64,000 nucleotides of DNA, taken from positions 2,896,001 to 2,960,000 of the forward strand of contig JACONN010000002.1 in the NCBI GenBank assembly GCA_014323675.1, read 5' to 3'. This document shows, piece by piece, positions 9,239-17,208 of this stretch. Each line of letters starts with the position of its first letter. Position 1 is the stretch's first letter. The notes beneath the pieces were generated by a model. That model was not told where the DNA came from and ran no database searches. It saw only the letters and a program-made list of their open reading frames with translations. The translations under genes were made by a program, and so were the position numbers. The stretch is from Hormoscilla sp. GM7CHS1pb. Lineage in GTDB: Bacteria; Cyanobacteriota; Cyanobacteriia; Cyanobacteriales; Desertifilaceae.

Positions 9239-9726
9239 AAATAAAGAAAGAAGCCCATAGCGTACCAACACCATGTCCGGAGGCAGATAGGAAACCTAGC
9301 AGAACGTCACGTCCAAGAAGAGAAAAGTAGCAGCCGCATGGCAGCGCCACGCAACGCGAACAGCATATGGATAGGTCAGCAGTCGAACAAAGCAAAGTCA
9401 TAGCGAATATTCGCGCAGCGAGCGCAGCAGACACATAGTTGTAGTCTAGTTCCTATACGAACTTCCGCAATAGCGCGGATAGACATAAAAGATGGCAGCA
9501 CCGACAGGCTACCGGTCCTAGGCTACAGGACCGGGCGCGTGAGGCGTCATCAGTCCAGTCCAACTTAGTTCTTTCATGGTAGCAACATGGCGTTGGCAGC
9601 CATGCCTGCCCCGTAATTTTATGTTAACAATACAAAGAAATGTAACTAAAAATAGGGTCCGATGAAAGATAAAACGGAAATGATAATCTCTTTTCTACCC
9701 CTAGTCTAAAGGAGAACTGCTTAATT
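9239..9726. other. Non-coding, strongly structured stretch; candidate ncRNA or leader
   Basis: No plausible gene lies here; a 72-codon antisense frame looks artefactual. Several inverted repeats are visible: ccggtcct/aggaccgg (around 9510-9533), an imperfect long hairpin with arms near atggtagcaac and gttggcagccat (9576-9604), taggaaaccta near 9287, and gcgaatattcgc near 9404. The SPFH gene with a good Shine-Dalgarno (aaggaga) follows. I do not recognise an Rfam family: it is not tmRNA, RNase P RNA or a typical 6S RNA. It could be a leader of the SPFH mRNA or a decayed repeat cluster. Confidence 0.3.
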
Positions 9727-10659
9727 ATGATACCACAAGTCCTTGTCATCTTAGCTTTAGCCCTGATTGGTTACGTCGGGGGTGCAGTGAAAATTATCAA
9801 AGAACCTTATCAAGCCTTGGTGGAGCGCTTGGGGAGGTATAACCGGACATTGAAACCAGGGGTAAATTATGTCATACCTTTCCTGGAGACGATCGTCATC
9901 AAAGCGCTGATGAGCGAACGGGTTCTGGACATACCGCCCCAGCAAGCAATCACCAAAGATAATGTGCCCTTGACAGTCGATGCGGTCGTCTATTGGCAAA
10001 TCCTGGATCTCAGGAGAGCTTATTACGCGATCGATGACGTTAACAACGCCCTGGAAAACCTGACGATAACCGTGCTGCGTTCTAAAATTGGGAAAATGCA
10101 GCTCCAGGAGACTTTTTCCTCCCGAGATGTAATCAATCAAGACCTGCTAGCACAATTGGATGACGCAACGGATGCCTGGGGGGTAAAAGTGATTCGGGTT
10201 GAGGTACAGGATATTGTGCCAGCACCAGCGATCGTGGAGTCGATGGAACGTGAAAGGGCTGCGGAAATTCAGAAAAGAGCGGAGATTCTGGAAGCTGAGG
10301 GCCAAGCCCAGTCAATCGAACGCATAGCTATGGCCCTGAATATGCAGCCCAGTAATCGGGAATTTTTGAAGTATCTGATCGCGCAAAAGTATGTGGATGG
10401 AAATTACAAGCTGAGTGAAAGCGATAATTCTAAGGTTGTGTTCATGGACCCCAAGGCCATGTCAGATAACCTGTTGTATTTGTTTGACTCTGTGTTTGAT
10501 GAATCAACACTGCGCCGAGGAAATGGTCGTTCTAAGAGTCGGTTAAATAAAGCAACCGCCCCAACTTGTCAAGGCGACTTGTGCCGAGGAAGCCGACTTG
10601 GCCGCTATGTTAATGAGGGAGTTGCGTCAATCTCGGCTGGAAATTGTTTCAGAAACTGA
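9727..10659 (+). CDS. SPFH/stomatin-like (slipin) protein, copy 1, altered C-terminus
   Basis: An N-terminal transmembrane helix (residues ~2-22) is followed by an SPFH/Band 7 domain (~25-190) with the stomatin blocks G-V-N-Y-V-I-P-F, D-I-P-P-Q-Q-A-I-T-K-D-N and R-V-E-V-Q-D-I, then a short coiled coil (E-R-E-R-A-A-E-I-Q-K-R-A-E). Such proteins form oligomeric membrane scaffolds and are often linked to membrane protease activity. The start is supported by aaaggagaactgctta upstream. The first 276 residues equal copy 2 (26221-27126). The last ~34 come from unrelated DNA beyond the block edge at 10555, so the natural tail is lost. Confidence 0.75.
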   Translation: MIPQVLVILALALIGYVGGAVKIIKEPYQALVERLGRYNRTLKPGVNYVIPFLETIVIKALMSERVLDIPPQQAITKDNVPLTVDAVVYWQILDLRRAYYAIDDVNNALENLTITVLRSKIGKMQLQETFSSRDVINQDLLAQLDDATDAWGVKVIRVEVQDIVPAPAIVESMERERAAEIQKRAEILEAEGQAQSIERIAMALNMQPSNREFLKYLIAQKYVDGNYKLSESDNSKVVFMDPKAMSDNLLYLFDSVFDESTLRRGNGRSKSRLNKATAPTCQGDLCRGSRLGRYVNEGVASISAGNCFRN

Positions 10660-10675
10660 AAAGAAACCAATCTAA
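10556..10675 (+). pseudogene. C-terminal fragment of an unidentified gene
   Basis: Beyond the right edge of the duplicated block, a frame different from the SPFH frame reads A-E-E-A-D-L-A-A-M-L-M-R-E-L-R-Q-S-R and ends at TAA 10673-10675. The amphipathic, protein-like character suggests the surviving tail of a gene destroyed when the block arrived. Family not recognised. Confidence 0.4.
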
Positions 10676-10694
10676 TCAAAAAAGGAGAAAGATA

Positions 10695-11612
10695 ATGTCA
10701 ACACTAACCTTCGGGACACCCCAAACCAACCCCTTTGGGATCGAACGTGTATGGAATGGTCATGGATACAGCAGCCCCACTTTGGCTGATATTGATGGAG
10801 ACGGGGATCTAGATCTTTTTCTGGGAAAATGGGATGGCGATCTCATATATCAGGAAAACCAGGGTACCGCTAGCGCTCCCACCTTCGGGACACCCAAAAA
10901 CAATCCTTTTGGGATCACACGTACACTGTATTCTAGCAAACCCACGTTTGCCGATCTTGATGGAGACGGGGATCTAGATATTTGGATGGGAGAATATCAT
11001 GGCAATTTCATGTATCAGGAAAACCAGGGTACCGCTAGCAGTCCCACCTTCGGGACACCCCAATACGACCCCTTTGGGCTCGCAGATGTAGGGAATTATA
11101 GCAGCCCCACCTTGGCCGATCTTGATGGCGACGGGCTTCTAGATCTTCTTGTGGGAAACTCCGACGGCAAGATCATCTATTTCAAAAACAAGAGTCCCTT
11201 GGTAGAAGACGATACCACTGACTCCAGCACGGACACTCTCGTTTTTTCGCAAGAGGAAATGTTCGCGACAACGTCAGTCGAGGCTGTTCCCGGTGCCGGT
11301 GAGAGCCTCGACCTTGATGTAAGCGGGAACTTAGGGGACGTCAACGACGAAATTACTAACTATCCTAACCCTACTAATTCGGGCATTTCTGCCGTGATGA
11401 TATCGGAAACGGTATCGGAGCTGGGAGCTGTGGGTGAATTTAATGACGATACCAGCACGGACATTCGCGATTTTTCGCAGGAGAAAATGTTCGCGACAAT
11501 GTCGGGAATGTCTCAGAAAATGTTGGAGACAATGTCTAAGGAAATGTTAATGCCTGAAGAAATGTCGGCGATGATGTCGGGAATTGATTCTGGGCTTATT
11601 GGTGGGACGTAG
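10695..11612 (+). CDS. FG-GAP/VCBS-repeat protein
   Basis: ATG 10695 is preceded by aaaggagaaagata, a much better start than the upstream in-frame codon at 10644. The 305-residue product has three ~50-residue VCBS/FG-GAP-type repeats, each with P-T-x-A-D-x-D-G-D-G-D-L-D-L (an EF-hand-like calcium loop) followed by Y-Q-E-N-Q-G-T-A and F-G-T-P. These repeats form beta-propeller blades in integrin-like and secreted cyanobacterial proteins. No signal peptide is visible. After residue ~180 the sequence degenerates into a methionine-rich tail in which a short unit (F-S-Q-E-x-M-F-A-T) occurs twice. That tail may be out of frame relative to an ancestral Ig-like region. Confidence 0.7.
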   Translation: MSTLTFGTPQTNPFGIERVWNGHGYSSPTLADIDGDGDLDLFLGKWDGDLIYQENQGTASAPTFGTPKNNPFGITRTLYSSKPTFADLDGDGDLDIWMGEYHGNFMYQENQGTASSPTFGTPQYDPFGLADVGNYSSPTLADLDGDGLLDLLVGNSDGKIIYFKNKSPLVEDDTTDSSTDTLVFSQEEMFATTSVEAVPGAGESLDLDVSGNLGDVNDEITNYPNPTNSGISAVMISETVSELGAVGEFNDDTSTDIRDFSQEKMFATMSGMSQKMLETMSKEMLMPEEMSAMMSGIDSGLIGGT

Positions 11613-11657
11613 GGCCGATCGCACTGGCCACCCCACCTCAACCCAAGGAGCGATCGC

Positions 11658-11792
11658 CTAATCAGGTTGACCAAACCGCATCAATAGTTCCTCGCGGGAT
11701 AATGTCAAGAGTAATGGTACCAACTCTCCCGATTGCAAAACCAACAATGGCTGAATAATTCCTGTTATTTGGTAATATTTGATAATACAATT
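11658..11792 (-). other. Short open frame downstream of uvrC, possible gene remnant
   Basis: On the minus strand a 44-codon open stretch reads like a real protein end: I-I-Q-P-L-L-V-L-Q-S-G-E-L-V-P-L-L-L, finishing M-R-F-G-Q-P-D before TAG. No ATG or GTG start is present; a TTG inside is the only option. It lies directly 3' of uvrC. I cannot name the family; it is either a tiny peptide or a leftover C-terminus. Confidence 0.3.
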
Positions 11793-11804
11793 CGGTTATG
11801 GCAT

Positions 11805-13721
11805 CTATTCCGCTTCCGGATGGAAGTAATTGTAGATTGACTGGGCTAAACGGGGTCCAATGCCGTTAACTTCCGCCAACTGTTGGGGCGTGGCCGCGCG
11901 GATGTAGTCAATTGACTGAAAATGTCCTAGTAGTTGTTTTTGTCTCCCAAACCCTAATCCGGGAATCTCATCTAAGTGCGATCGCTTCATTATCTCACTT
12001 CGTTGCTGTCGGTGAAAGCTGACAGCAAACCGGTGAGCTTCATCCCGCAGTCGCCTTAACAATTGTACTCCCGGTTGTTCTGGATCTGTCGCTAATGGTG
12101 CCGATTCTCCGGGCCGGAATATTTCTTCTCGCTGTTTCGCTAAACTGATAACAGGCAATTCTGCCATTAAGTTAATTGTTTGTAATACTGATACTACGGC
12201 TGAGAGTTGTCCTTTCCCACCATCTATTATAACTAGATCGGGAAAGTCGGGATTGCCATGGCGCTGCAACTTTGGGTCTTCGACAAACTTGCGAAAGCGG
12301 CGTCCGACGACTTCGGCGAGACTGGCAAAGTCGTCGGAATGGCCTGGTTTGACTTCGGGATTCTCGATCTTATAATGACGGTAATGCTGCTTGGCGGGCA
12401 ATCCGTCAATAAACACAACTTGAGAGGCGACGGCATGGGCACCTTGGATGTGGGAGATGTCGTAACCTTCTAGGCGAACACGGCTACGCCTGCGCGAAAA
12501 ATCGGACAATGCTGGCAAGTCCAGCAGATTAGCTAAATCTTGCAATGCTTGCCTATTTCGTTCTCCCGCCTTTGCCATCCGTTCCACTTCATATTGGGCA
12601 TTTCGGGCTACCATTTCTATCAGTTCAGCTTTGCTTTGCCGCTGGGGCACGATGATGCTGACTTTGCGACCTTTTCTAGCGCTCAAATAGTCTGCTAACA
12701 TTTCTGCATCGGGTAATTCCTGCTGCACCAATATCTCGGCCGGAATTTCCACGGAGTCGGCATTTTGATAATGTTCTTCTAATACCCGTTGTAAAATTTC
12801 CCCGACTGTGCCAGACTGAGGGTCAGCATTAAATCCTAACCTGCCTACTAGGTTCCCCCCACGCATTGGAAATAGCTGAATGCAGCAATGTTCGTTCCTC
12901 GCGGCGAGGGCGATCGCATCTCTGGATATGGTATCATCTGGTAGGGATACCTTCTGGTCGGCGTTCAGGGATTTAATCCCGGCAATTTGGTCCCGCAGTT
13001 TAGCAGCAGTTTCAAAGCGCAAATCTGCTGCTGCTTGCTGCATCTGTGCGGTCAGCAGATCCGCTAATTCTCCCGTCCTGCCCTGAAACACCATCGCGAT
13101 TTTTTGCATAGTTTGGCGATATGTTTCCGGATCGATTAGCTGCTGACAGACTCCCGGACATTTGCCCAGATCGTAATTCAAGCAAGTCCGGTCCTTAAAC
13201 AGGGGTTGGGGACGTTGGCGCTGAGGGAAAATGCCTTTGACTATATCTAAGGTATTCCGTAATAGCTTCACATCCACGTAAGGACCGTAGTATTTATCTT
13301 TCCGGTTACCCATGGGGCGTTTGCGGGTAATAAAGATGCGGGGATAATCTTCTGACCAAGTAATGCATAGGTAGGGATATTTCTTATCATCCTTCAGCAA
13401 TACGTTAAAGTGAGGTTGGTGCTGCTTGACCAGATTTGCTTCTAATGCTAATGCTTCCGCTTCCGTGTCCGTGACGATGAATTCTATCTCGCTCACCTGG
13501 CGCACCATTAGCTGAATGCGGGGGCTGTGTTTTTGTCCCTCTCGAAAATAGGAACGGACCCGCGATCGCAGCTTCTTGGACTTGCCGATGTACAGCAGGC
13601 GATCGCGCGTAAAATCGAGAGTATCCTTCATCAAATATACTCCCGGTTCTTGGGGAATTTCCTGGAGGCGCCTTGACAGGCGATCGGGGTCTTGGACTAG
13701 AGGTAGGGTAGGGGTTGTCAT
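11805..13721 (-). CDS. uvrC: UvrABC excinuclease subunit C
   Basis: UvrC makes the dual incisions around bulky DNA lesions in nucleotide excision repair, acting with UvrA and UvrB. The 638-residue product has the GIY-YIG nuclease domain at ~20-100 (P-G-V-Y-L-M-K-D, then L-Y-I-G-K-S-K), a cysteine-rich segment near 160-180, the UVR motif near 205-240, the RNase H-like C-terminal nuclease domain with [10 protein letters not shown] and [10 protein letters not shown], and helix-hairpin-helix motifs at 585-635. Odd feature: just before E-G-Y-D-I-S-H, about ten arginine- and serine-rich residues are encoded by a dispersed short repeat at 12472-12506, in frame. ATG 13721 is the start. Confidence 0.97.
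   Translation of the reverse strand: MTTPTLPLVQDPDRLSRRLQEIPQEPGVYLMKDTLDFTRDRLLYIGKSKKLRSRVRSYFREGQKHSPRIQLMVRQVSEIEFIVTDTEAEALALEANLVKQHQPHFNVLLKDDKKYPYLCITWSEDYPRIFITRKRPMGNRKDKYYGPYVDVKLLRNTLDIVKGIFPQRQRPQPLFKDRTCLNYDLGKCPGVCQQLIDPETYRQTMQKIAMVFQGRTGELADLLTAQMQQAAADLRFETAAKLRDQIAGIKSLNADQKVSLPDDTISRDAIALAARNEHCCIQLFPMRGGNLVGRLGFNADPQSGTVGEILQRVLEEHYQNADSVEIPAEILVQQELPDAEMLADYLSARKGRKVSIIVPQRQSKAELIEMVARNAQYEVERMAKAGERNRQALQDLANLLDLPALSDFSRRRSRVRLEGYDISHIQGAHAVASQVVFIDGLPAKQHYRHYKIENPEVKPGHSDDFASLAEVVGRRFRKFVEDPKLQRHGNPDFPDLVIIDGGKGQLSAVVSVLQTINLMAELPVISLAKQREEIFRPGESAPLATDPEQPGVQLLRRLRDEAHRFAVSFHRQQRSEIMKRSHLDEIPGLGFGRQKQLLGHFQSIDYIRAATPQQLAEVNGIGPRLAQSIYNYFHPEAE
12472..12506. repeat. Short dispersed repeat inserted in frame within uvrC
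   Basis: Contains gcgaacacggctacgcctgc followed by gcgaaaaatcgg; the close match at 13815-13846 lies in the next gene, and related forms occur at ~16430, 31091 and 37970. It adds residues F-S-R-R-R-S-R-V-R ahead of the UvrC nuclease motif. Confidence 0.65.
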
Positions 13722-13789
13722 GGGGTGTGGTCAAATGGAACAGCTTGCGGCTTTCGGCAGGCCCGAAATAATAATTTTTACTGGTAAAT

Positions 13790-14995
13790 TTAGGATCGTA
13801 ATATTGATGATTTTCCGGCGAACACGGCTGCGCGCGAAAAATCGAGTCTGCCAAAAGTTGTTAGTTGTGGGTTGTTATTGACCACTGACCACAGTCTAGA
13901 GTACGAGTGTTGCATAATTGTCGATCGCCTGGGGAGTGCCATCCGGGCCCCTGGCGCTAAAACTCTCGAAGTAGGCGCGGGTAGCTGGGGGAAGTGGGGG
14001 AAGTTAAACATGGCGTCGCCATTGGCAATATCGGCCCAGAAATAGCGCAGGCTGCTAACTAACTCCTTAGCCTGCTGGAGTGGTAAACTAGAAGGTGGCT
14101 GGATCAGCAGTTTCAGCAGGAAGGGATGGGAGCGATCGCCGATCCATTCTCGCGAAGTTTGGGCCAGGGTTGGCCAACCGGGTACTGCTTCTATCCGATG
14201 TGACTCCACGCGCAACTGCTTTCTACCTCGGTCATCCATCTGGAAATGCAAGATGCGGTAGGGATGAGGATAGCTAACCAGAGAACCTGTGGTAATCTCA
14301 TAGATGCCCCGATCGCAGGCAATATCCTGAACGTGCAAATGTCCTGTAAATATTAGCTGCACCCCAGCATTTCGCAGCAGATGCAATAGCACGGGCCCAT
14401 TATCCAACATATAGCGACGCCCCAGCTGATGGCTAGATTGATGAGGCAAATGATCCATGACATTATGATGTATCATCACCATTACCAATTCTTCTCTAGC
14501 CGATGCCAAAACTCCCTTTAACCAAGTCAGCTGGGCGTCATCCATATATCCTAACTGTTTTCCCTCGGGGTCAAACTGGTTAGAATTGAGCCCAATTAGC
14601 CGCACTCCGGGCAGGATTTCACAGGTGTAATAAAGGCGATCGGGGTTTTCATAGCCACATTTACCGTAATAATGGGAAAAATCATTAAGCCCGATCGAAT
14701 GTCCGTCTTTCTGGGGCACTGGGACATCATGATTGCCAGGGACAACGTAGACTGGATAAGGCAGCTGGGCTAAGCGCTGTTGTAACCACGCATGGTTTTC
14801 TGGTTCCCCATGCTGGGTTAAGTCTCCCGGTAACAGCAGAACATCTAGATCCAGCCGTTCCAGATGTTCTAAGATGATCTCTAAGACTGGGATAGACACC
14901 TCCACTAGATGAAACCGGTTAGGATTGTCCCAGATAGTATGGGGGAGTGCGATATGTAGATCGCTGACAATAGCAAAGCGAAAATTTAGTCTCAT
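13790..14995 (-). CDS. Metallophosphoesterase (class III phosphodiesterase-like), C-terminus altered
   Basis: ATG 14995 (M-R-L-N-F-R-F-A-I-V-S-D-L-H) is the sensible start; a longer in-frame ORF to 15124 would overlap trmB. The calcineurin-like fold shows all metal-binding motifs: D-L-H, G-D-L-T, G-N-H-D, H-H-N and G-H-L-H. Substrate unknown; relatives include cyclic-nucleotide phosphodiesterases. Near 13980-14000 the frame passes two CCCCC runs (minus strand). With one more C it would read P-P-A-T-R-A-Y-F-E-S-F-S-A-R and stop at TAG near 13900. The annotated frame instead runs on ~45 codons through a short dispersed repeat (13815-13846). I think the longer tail is a frameshift artefact or mutation. 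Confidence 0.8.
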   Translation of the reverse strand: MRLNFRFAIVSDLHIALPHTIWDNPNRFHLVEVSIPVLEIILEHLERLDLDVLLLPGDLTQHGEPENHAWLQQRLAQLPYPVYVVPGNHDVPVPQKDGHSIGLNDFSHYYGKCGYENPDRLYYTCEILPGVRLIGLNSNQFDPEGKQLGYMDDAQLTWLKGVLASAREELVMVMIHHNVMDHLPHQSSHQLGRRYMLDNGPVLLHLLRNAGVQLIFTGHLHVQDIACDRGIYEITTGSLVSYPHPYRILHFQMDDRGRKQLRVESHRIEAVPGWPTLAQTSREWIGDRSHPFLLKLLIQPPSSLPLQQAKELVSSLRYFWADIANGDAMFNFPHFPQLPAPTSRVLAPGARMALPRRSTIMQHSYSRLWSVVNNNPQLTTFGRLDFSRAAVFAGKSSILRS

Positions 14996-15079
14996 ATGCC
15001 AATTCCCTTGATGCTGACAGTAAACAAGGCACTCATACTTCGATCTTAAAGGAAAAATTAAATTATGGAGGGATGAACT

Positions 15080-15805
15080 TTGGTACGAGTGCGAGTCCGC
15101 CAACATGTCAACCCACTCAGCCACAAATATCAGATGCCAGTCCTTCCTCCCGATTGGCGTCAGGTTTATGCCTCACGCCATCAACCCCTACTTTTAGATA
15201 TTGGCTGCGCTAGGGGGCGGTTTTTACTGAAGATGGCTCAACTGCAACCGGATTGGAACTTTCTGGGCTTGGAAATTCGCGAACCGCTGGTCTTGGAAGC
15301 AAATGAGTTGCGATCGCAGTTAGGTTTAACCAATCTCCATTATCTCTTTATCAATGTCAATAACGAGTTGCAGCCACTGCTAAAATCTTTTCCATCTGGG
15401 GCCTTACAGCGGGTGACGATCCAATTTCCCGACCCCTGGTTCAAAAATCGGCACAGGAAACGCCGGATGGTACAGCCACAGTTGGTAGCTGACTTGGCCC
15501 AACACCTCCCTATTGGAGGAGATGTCTTCCTTCAGTCAGATCTGGAGTCCGTCGCCGGGCTAATGCGCGATCGCTTTTCCGAACATCCTGCTTTTACTCA
15601 AGTTACCTCCTCCCCCACCCCCACCCTAAAGGGTGGGGCTACAGGAACGAAGCCCGCCTGCGCGGGCTATATCACGAACCTTGAGGAAAATGGGATGCAC
15701 AACTGGCTAGCAGAAAACCCTCTACCAGTCCCCACGGAACGGGAAATTGCTACTCTGGCAGGTGGCACACCTGTTTATCGCGCTTTGTTTGTCAGAAAGC
15801 AGTAA
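15080..15805 (+). CDS. trmB: tRNA (guanine-N7-)-methyltransferase
   Basis: TrmB methylates G46 in the variable loop of tRNAs using S-adenosylmethionine. The product shows the SAM motif L-L-L-D-I-G-C-A-R-G-R-F (~37-48), E-I-R-E-P near 66 and the family signature F-P-D-P-W-F-K-N-R-H-R-K-R-R near 118. TTG 15080 is the likely start (GTG 15089 is possible), diverging from the phosphoesterase across ~85 bp. Near residues 176-200 the protein carries S-P-T-P-T-L-K-G-G-A-T-G-T-K-P-A-C-A-G. This is not part of the family and is encoded by a complete REP-like repeat (15617-15670) inserted in frame before the final conserved block. The natural C-terminus follows it, so the enzyme is probably still functional. 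Confidence 0.92.
   Translation: MVRVRVRQHVNPLSHKYQMPVLPPDWRQVYASRHQPLLLDIGCARGRFLLKMAQLQPDWNFLGLEIREPLVLEANELRSQLGLTNLHYLFINVNNELQPLLKSFPSGALQRVTIQFPDPWFKNRHRKRRMVQPQLVADLAQHLPIGGDVFLQSDLESVAGLMRDRFSEHPAFTQVTSSPTPTLKGGATGTKPACAGYITNLEENGMHNWLAENPLPVPTEREIATLAGGTPVYRALFVRKQ
15617..15670. repeat. REP-like palindromic repeat inside trmB
   Basis: Comprises ccaccctaaagggtgg plus ggctacaggaacgaagcccg and cctgcgcgggct. Same family at 20061-20100 (reverse), 36715-36764, 36884-36912, 46447-46495 and 49752-49800 (reverse). It is inserted in frame, adding about 18 residues. Confidence 0.75.
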
Positions 15806-15841
15806 AGGAAATGATTTTCGGGTGCATCCCAGTTTTGCTTC

Positions 15842-15897
15842 TTGAGAATTGAGAATTGAGAATTGAGAATTGAGAATTGAGAATTGAGAATTGAGAA
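15842..15897. repeat. Heptanucleotide tandem repeat
   Basis: Eight perfect copies of ttgagaa in a row downstream of trmB, with the shifted sequence tcgagat after them. Such short tandem repeats are common in filamentous cyanobacteria and vary in copy number between strains. Confidence 0.9.
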
Positions 15898-15960
15898 TCG
15901 AGATCTGGGCTATTTTCCATTCTCCATTCGCAATTTTTCATTCGCAATTAGCATAATTTA

Positions 15961-16815
15961 ATGCCAAAATGCAAAAGTGAGATGCTCCCTGATTTTCTGT
16001 CAAGTCCCCTGGGATAAGAGCTCTGGCAGAGATATCGAAGGCGATCGTCAAGCAAGCAGGGCCTGATATCATAGGTATCCAGGAAGGCCAGGGGCACCAA
16101 CTGCTAGATCTGCACCACCTGCTGCCAAAATATCAGAGTATCGGGGGCGATGCTGCTGCGCAGCCCCAGGCTGCCAGCTACCCGGGTAACGCCCCCTCCG
16201 CTGTGAGGGAACGAGAGTATCGGTGTCTCCTGGGGCGAGGTATCTCCCTTAGGGAGGACATCGTAATCGCACGTTCCTGGGAACGTGGGGGAGAATATTG
16301 TGCCATTTTCTATCACCAACAACGAGTACAATGCCTGCAAGCCGTAAAGTACAGTGGATCGCTACAAACAGGTCAACTGGGGTATATTGACAACTGCCGC
16401 AGGGCAAAACATCACAGTCTATCTGGACGAACGCTGGCGCGAAAAATCGAAGCGCCCGGGCCCGGGAACTCAGCGCCCAACCGATCCACTCCCGACTGGA
16501 TAGTCTGGATGCAGCGGACTCTAGGATCTTCCTCACAGGGCGGTGGTAGTATCCCACGCCAAACTTATGGCTGGCGCCACGCTGCGCGATCGGACAACCT
16601 CTAAGGAATAGCGTAGCGCGTGCAACTGCTCGACTGCTGGCCTGGAATTAAAATGTCAGCAGACTTTCCACGATTTTACAGGCAAAGGTTTCGCTGAATC
16701 AGATACAATTTATTATGACAGTCGCACAGTGCAGGTGGAAACCGGACAGTGGCAAGGGATTATGCCTTCCGATCGCTTCCCAATAATGACCAAATTTTCA
16801 CTTACTATCAAGTAA
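15961..16815 (+). pseudogene. Endonuclease/exonuclease/phosphatase-family pseudogene
   Basis: Fragments of one EEP-fold gene lie in several frames. First A-E-I-S-K-A-I-V-K-Q-A-G-P-D-I-I-G-I-Q-E-G (~16025-16090), with the catalytic-loop glutamate. Then L-L-P-K-Y-Q-S-I-G-G-D, G-E-Y-C-A-I-F-Y (~16290) and finally T-G-K-G-F-A-E-S-D-T-I-Y-Y ... M-P-S-D-R-F-P-I-M-T-K-F (~16676-16800), which carries the family's conserved S-D-H/R-F-P signature, ending at TAA 16815. Between them are stops, frame changes and inserted GC-rich short repeats (16430, 16567). Such enzymes hydrolyse phosphodiester bonds in nucleic acids or lipids; this one cannot make a product. Confidence 0.7.
16567..16593. repeat. Short dispersed repeat (atggctggcgccacgctgcg type)
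   Basis: Identical to 31091-31117 except for one base (gatcgg versus gaacgg). It lies within the EEP pseudogene and helps disrupt it. Confidence 0.7.
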
Positions 16816-16816
16816 A

Positions 16817-16979
16817 GGCGTTGCACAACTACGGGATGATAAGGGTTGAAAATTGTGAATGGTCAATTGAAATAGTCATAAATGTTCTAGAATAGACTAT
16901 ATTAGCTTATTCAATTTTCCTCGTGGCAATTTTCAATTTGCAACCATTGACTGCTATCATCCCAAAAATGTGCAACGCC
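16817..16979. mobile_element. MITE with IS1-type terminal inverted repeats
   Basis: 163 bp between ggcgttgcacaactacggga and ...aaaaatgtgcaacgcc. The interior is AT-rich and non-coding and begins one base after the stop of the EEP pseudogene. Ends match those of the IS1-family element at 31807-32678. The remaining 229 bp up to the K+ channel gene show nothing clear. Confidence 0.8.
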
Positions 16980-17208
16980 CCAGTAAATTCTGTCCCCTAC
17001 TTGCATTTTGCTCTAGAATATCCTTTATATGTCTGTAATCTTGTATCAGCAAACCGATCCCCCCTGTGAGGGAGCATGTCCTTTAAACAATCATCCCGAA
17101 CATCACCATGAACAAACCGCCAATATGGATTAGAGTTACAAATCCCAGACTCAAACAGCTGGAATTTTTTTATAGCTTAATAACCTTGAATGAGACAGAT
17201 TAAAATGT

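Larger units (their letters stand above)
7057..10555. repeat. 3,499-bp segmental duplication, copy 1
   Basis: Matches 23551-27049 in direct orientation with a constant offset of 16,494 bp and no indels wherever I compared. It contains most of the M48 gene, the TM2 gene, a MITE, a structured non-coding stretch and nearly all of the SPFH gene. Both edges of this copy break genes (GNAT on the left, an unknown C-terminal gene fragment on the right), whereas the other copy has natural gene ends. This copy therefore looks like the derived one. Confidence 0.9.

Noticed and set aside
9216..9434. 72-codon minus-strand frame in the structured region
   Set aside because: Begins and ends inside MITE and palindromic sequence; cysteine-rich random composition.
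9239..9726. Signal recognition particle RNA, tmRNA or RNase P RNA in the structured stretch
   Set aside because: A gtccgga-gcag segment recalls the SRP RNA tip, but flanking pairing and the ggaa loop order do not fit; tmRNA and RNase P signatures are absent.
14996..15124. Long N-terminal extension of the phosphoesterase
   Set aside because: The extension overlaps trmB in antisense and lacks homology-like sequence; ATG 14995 begins right at the conserved core.
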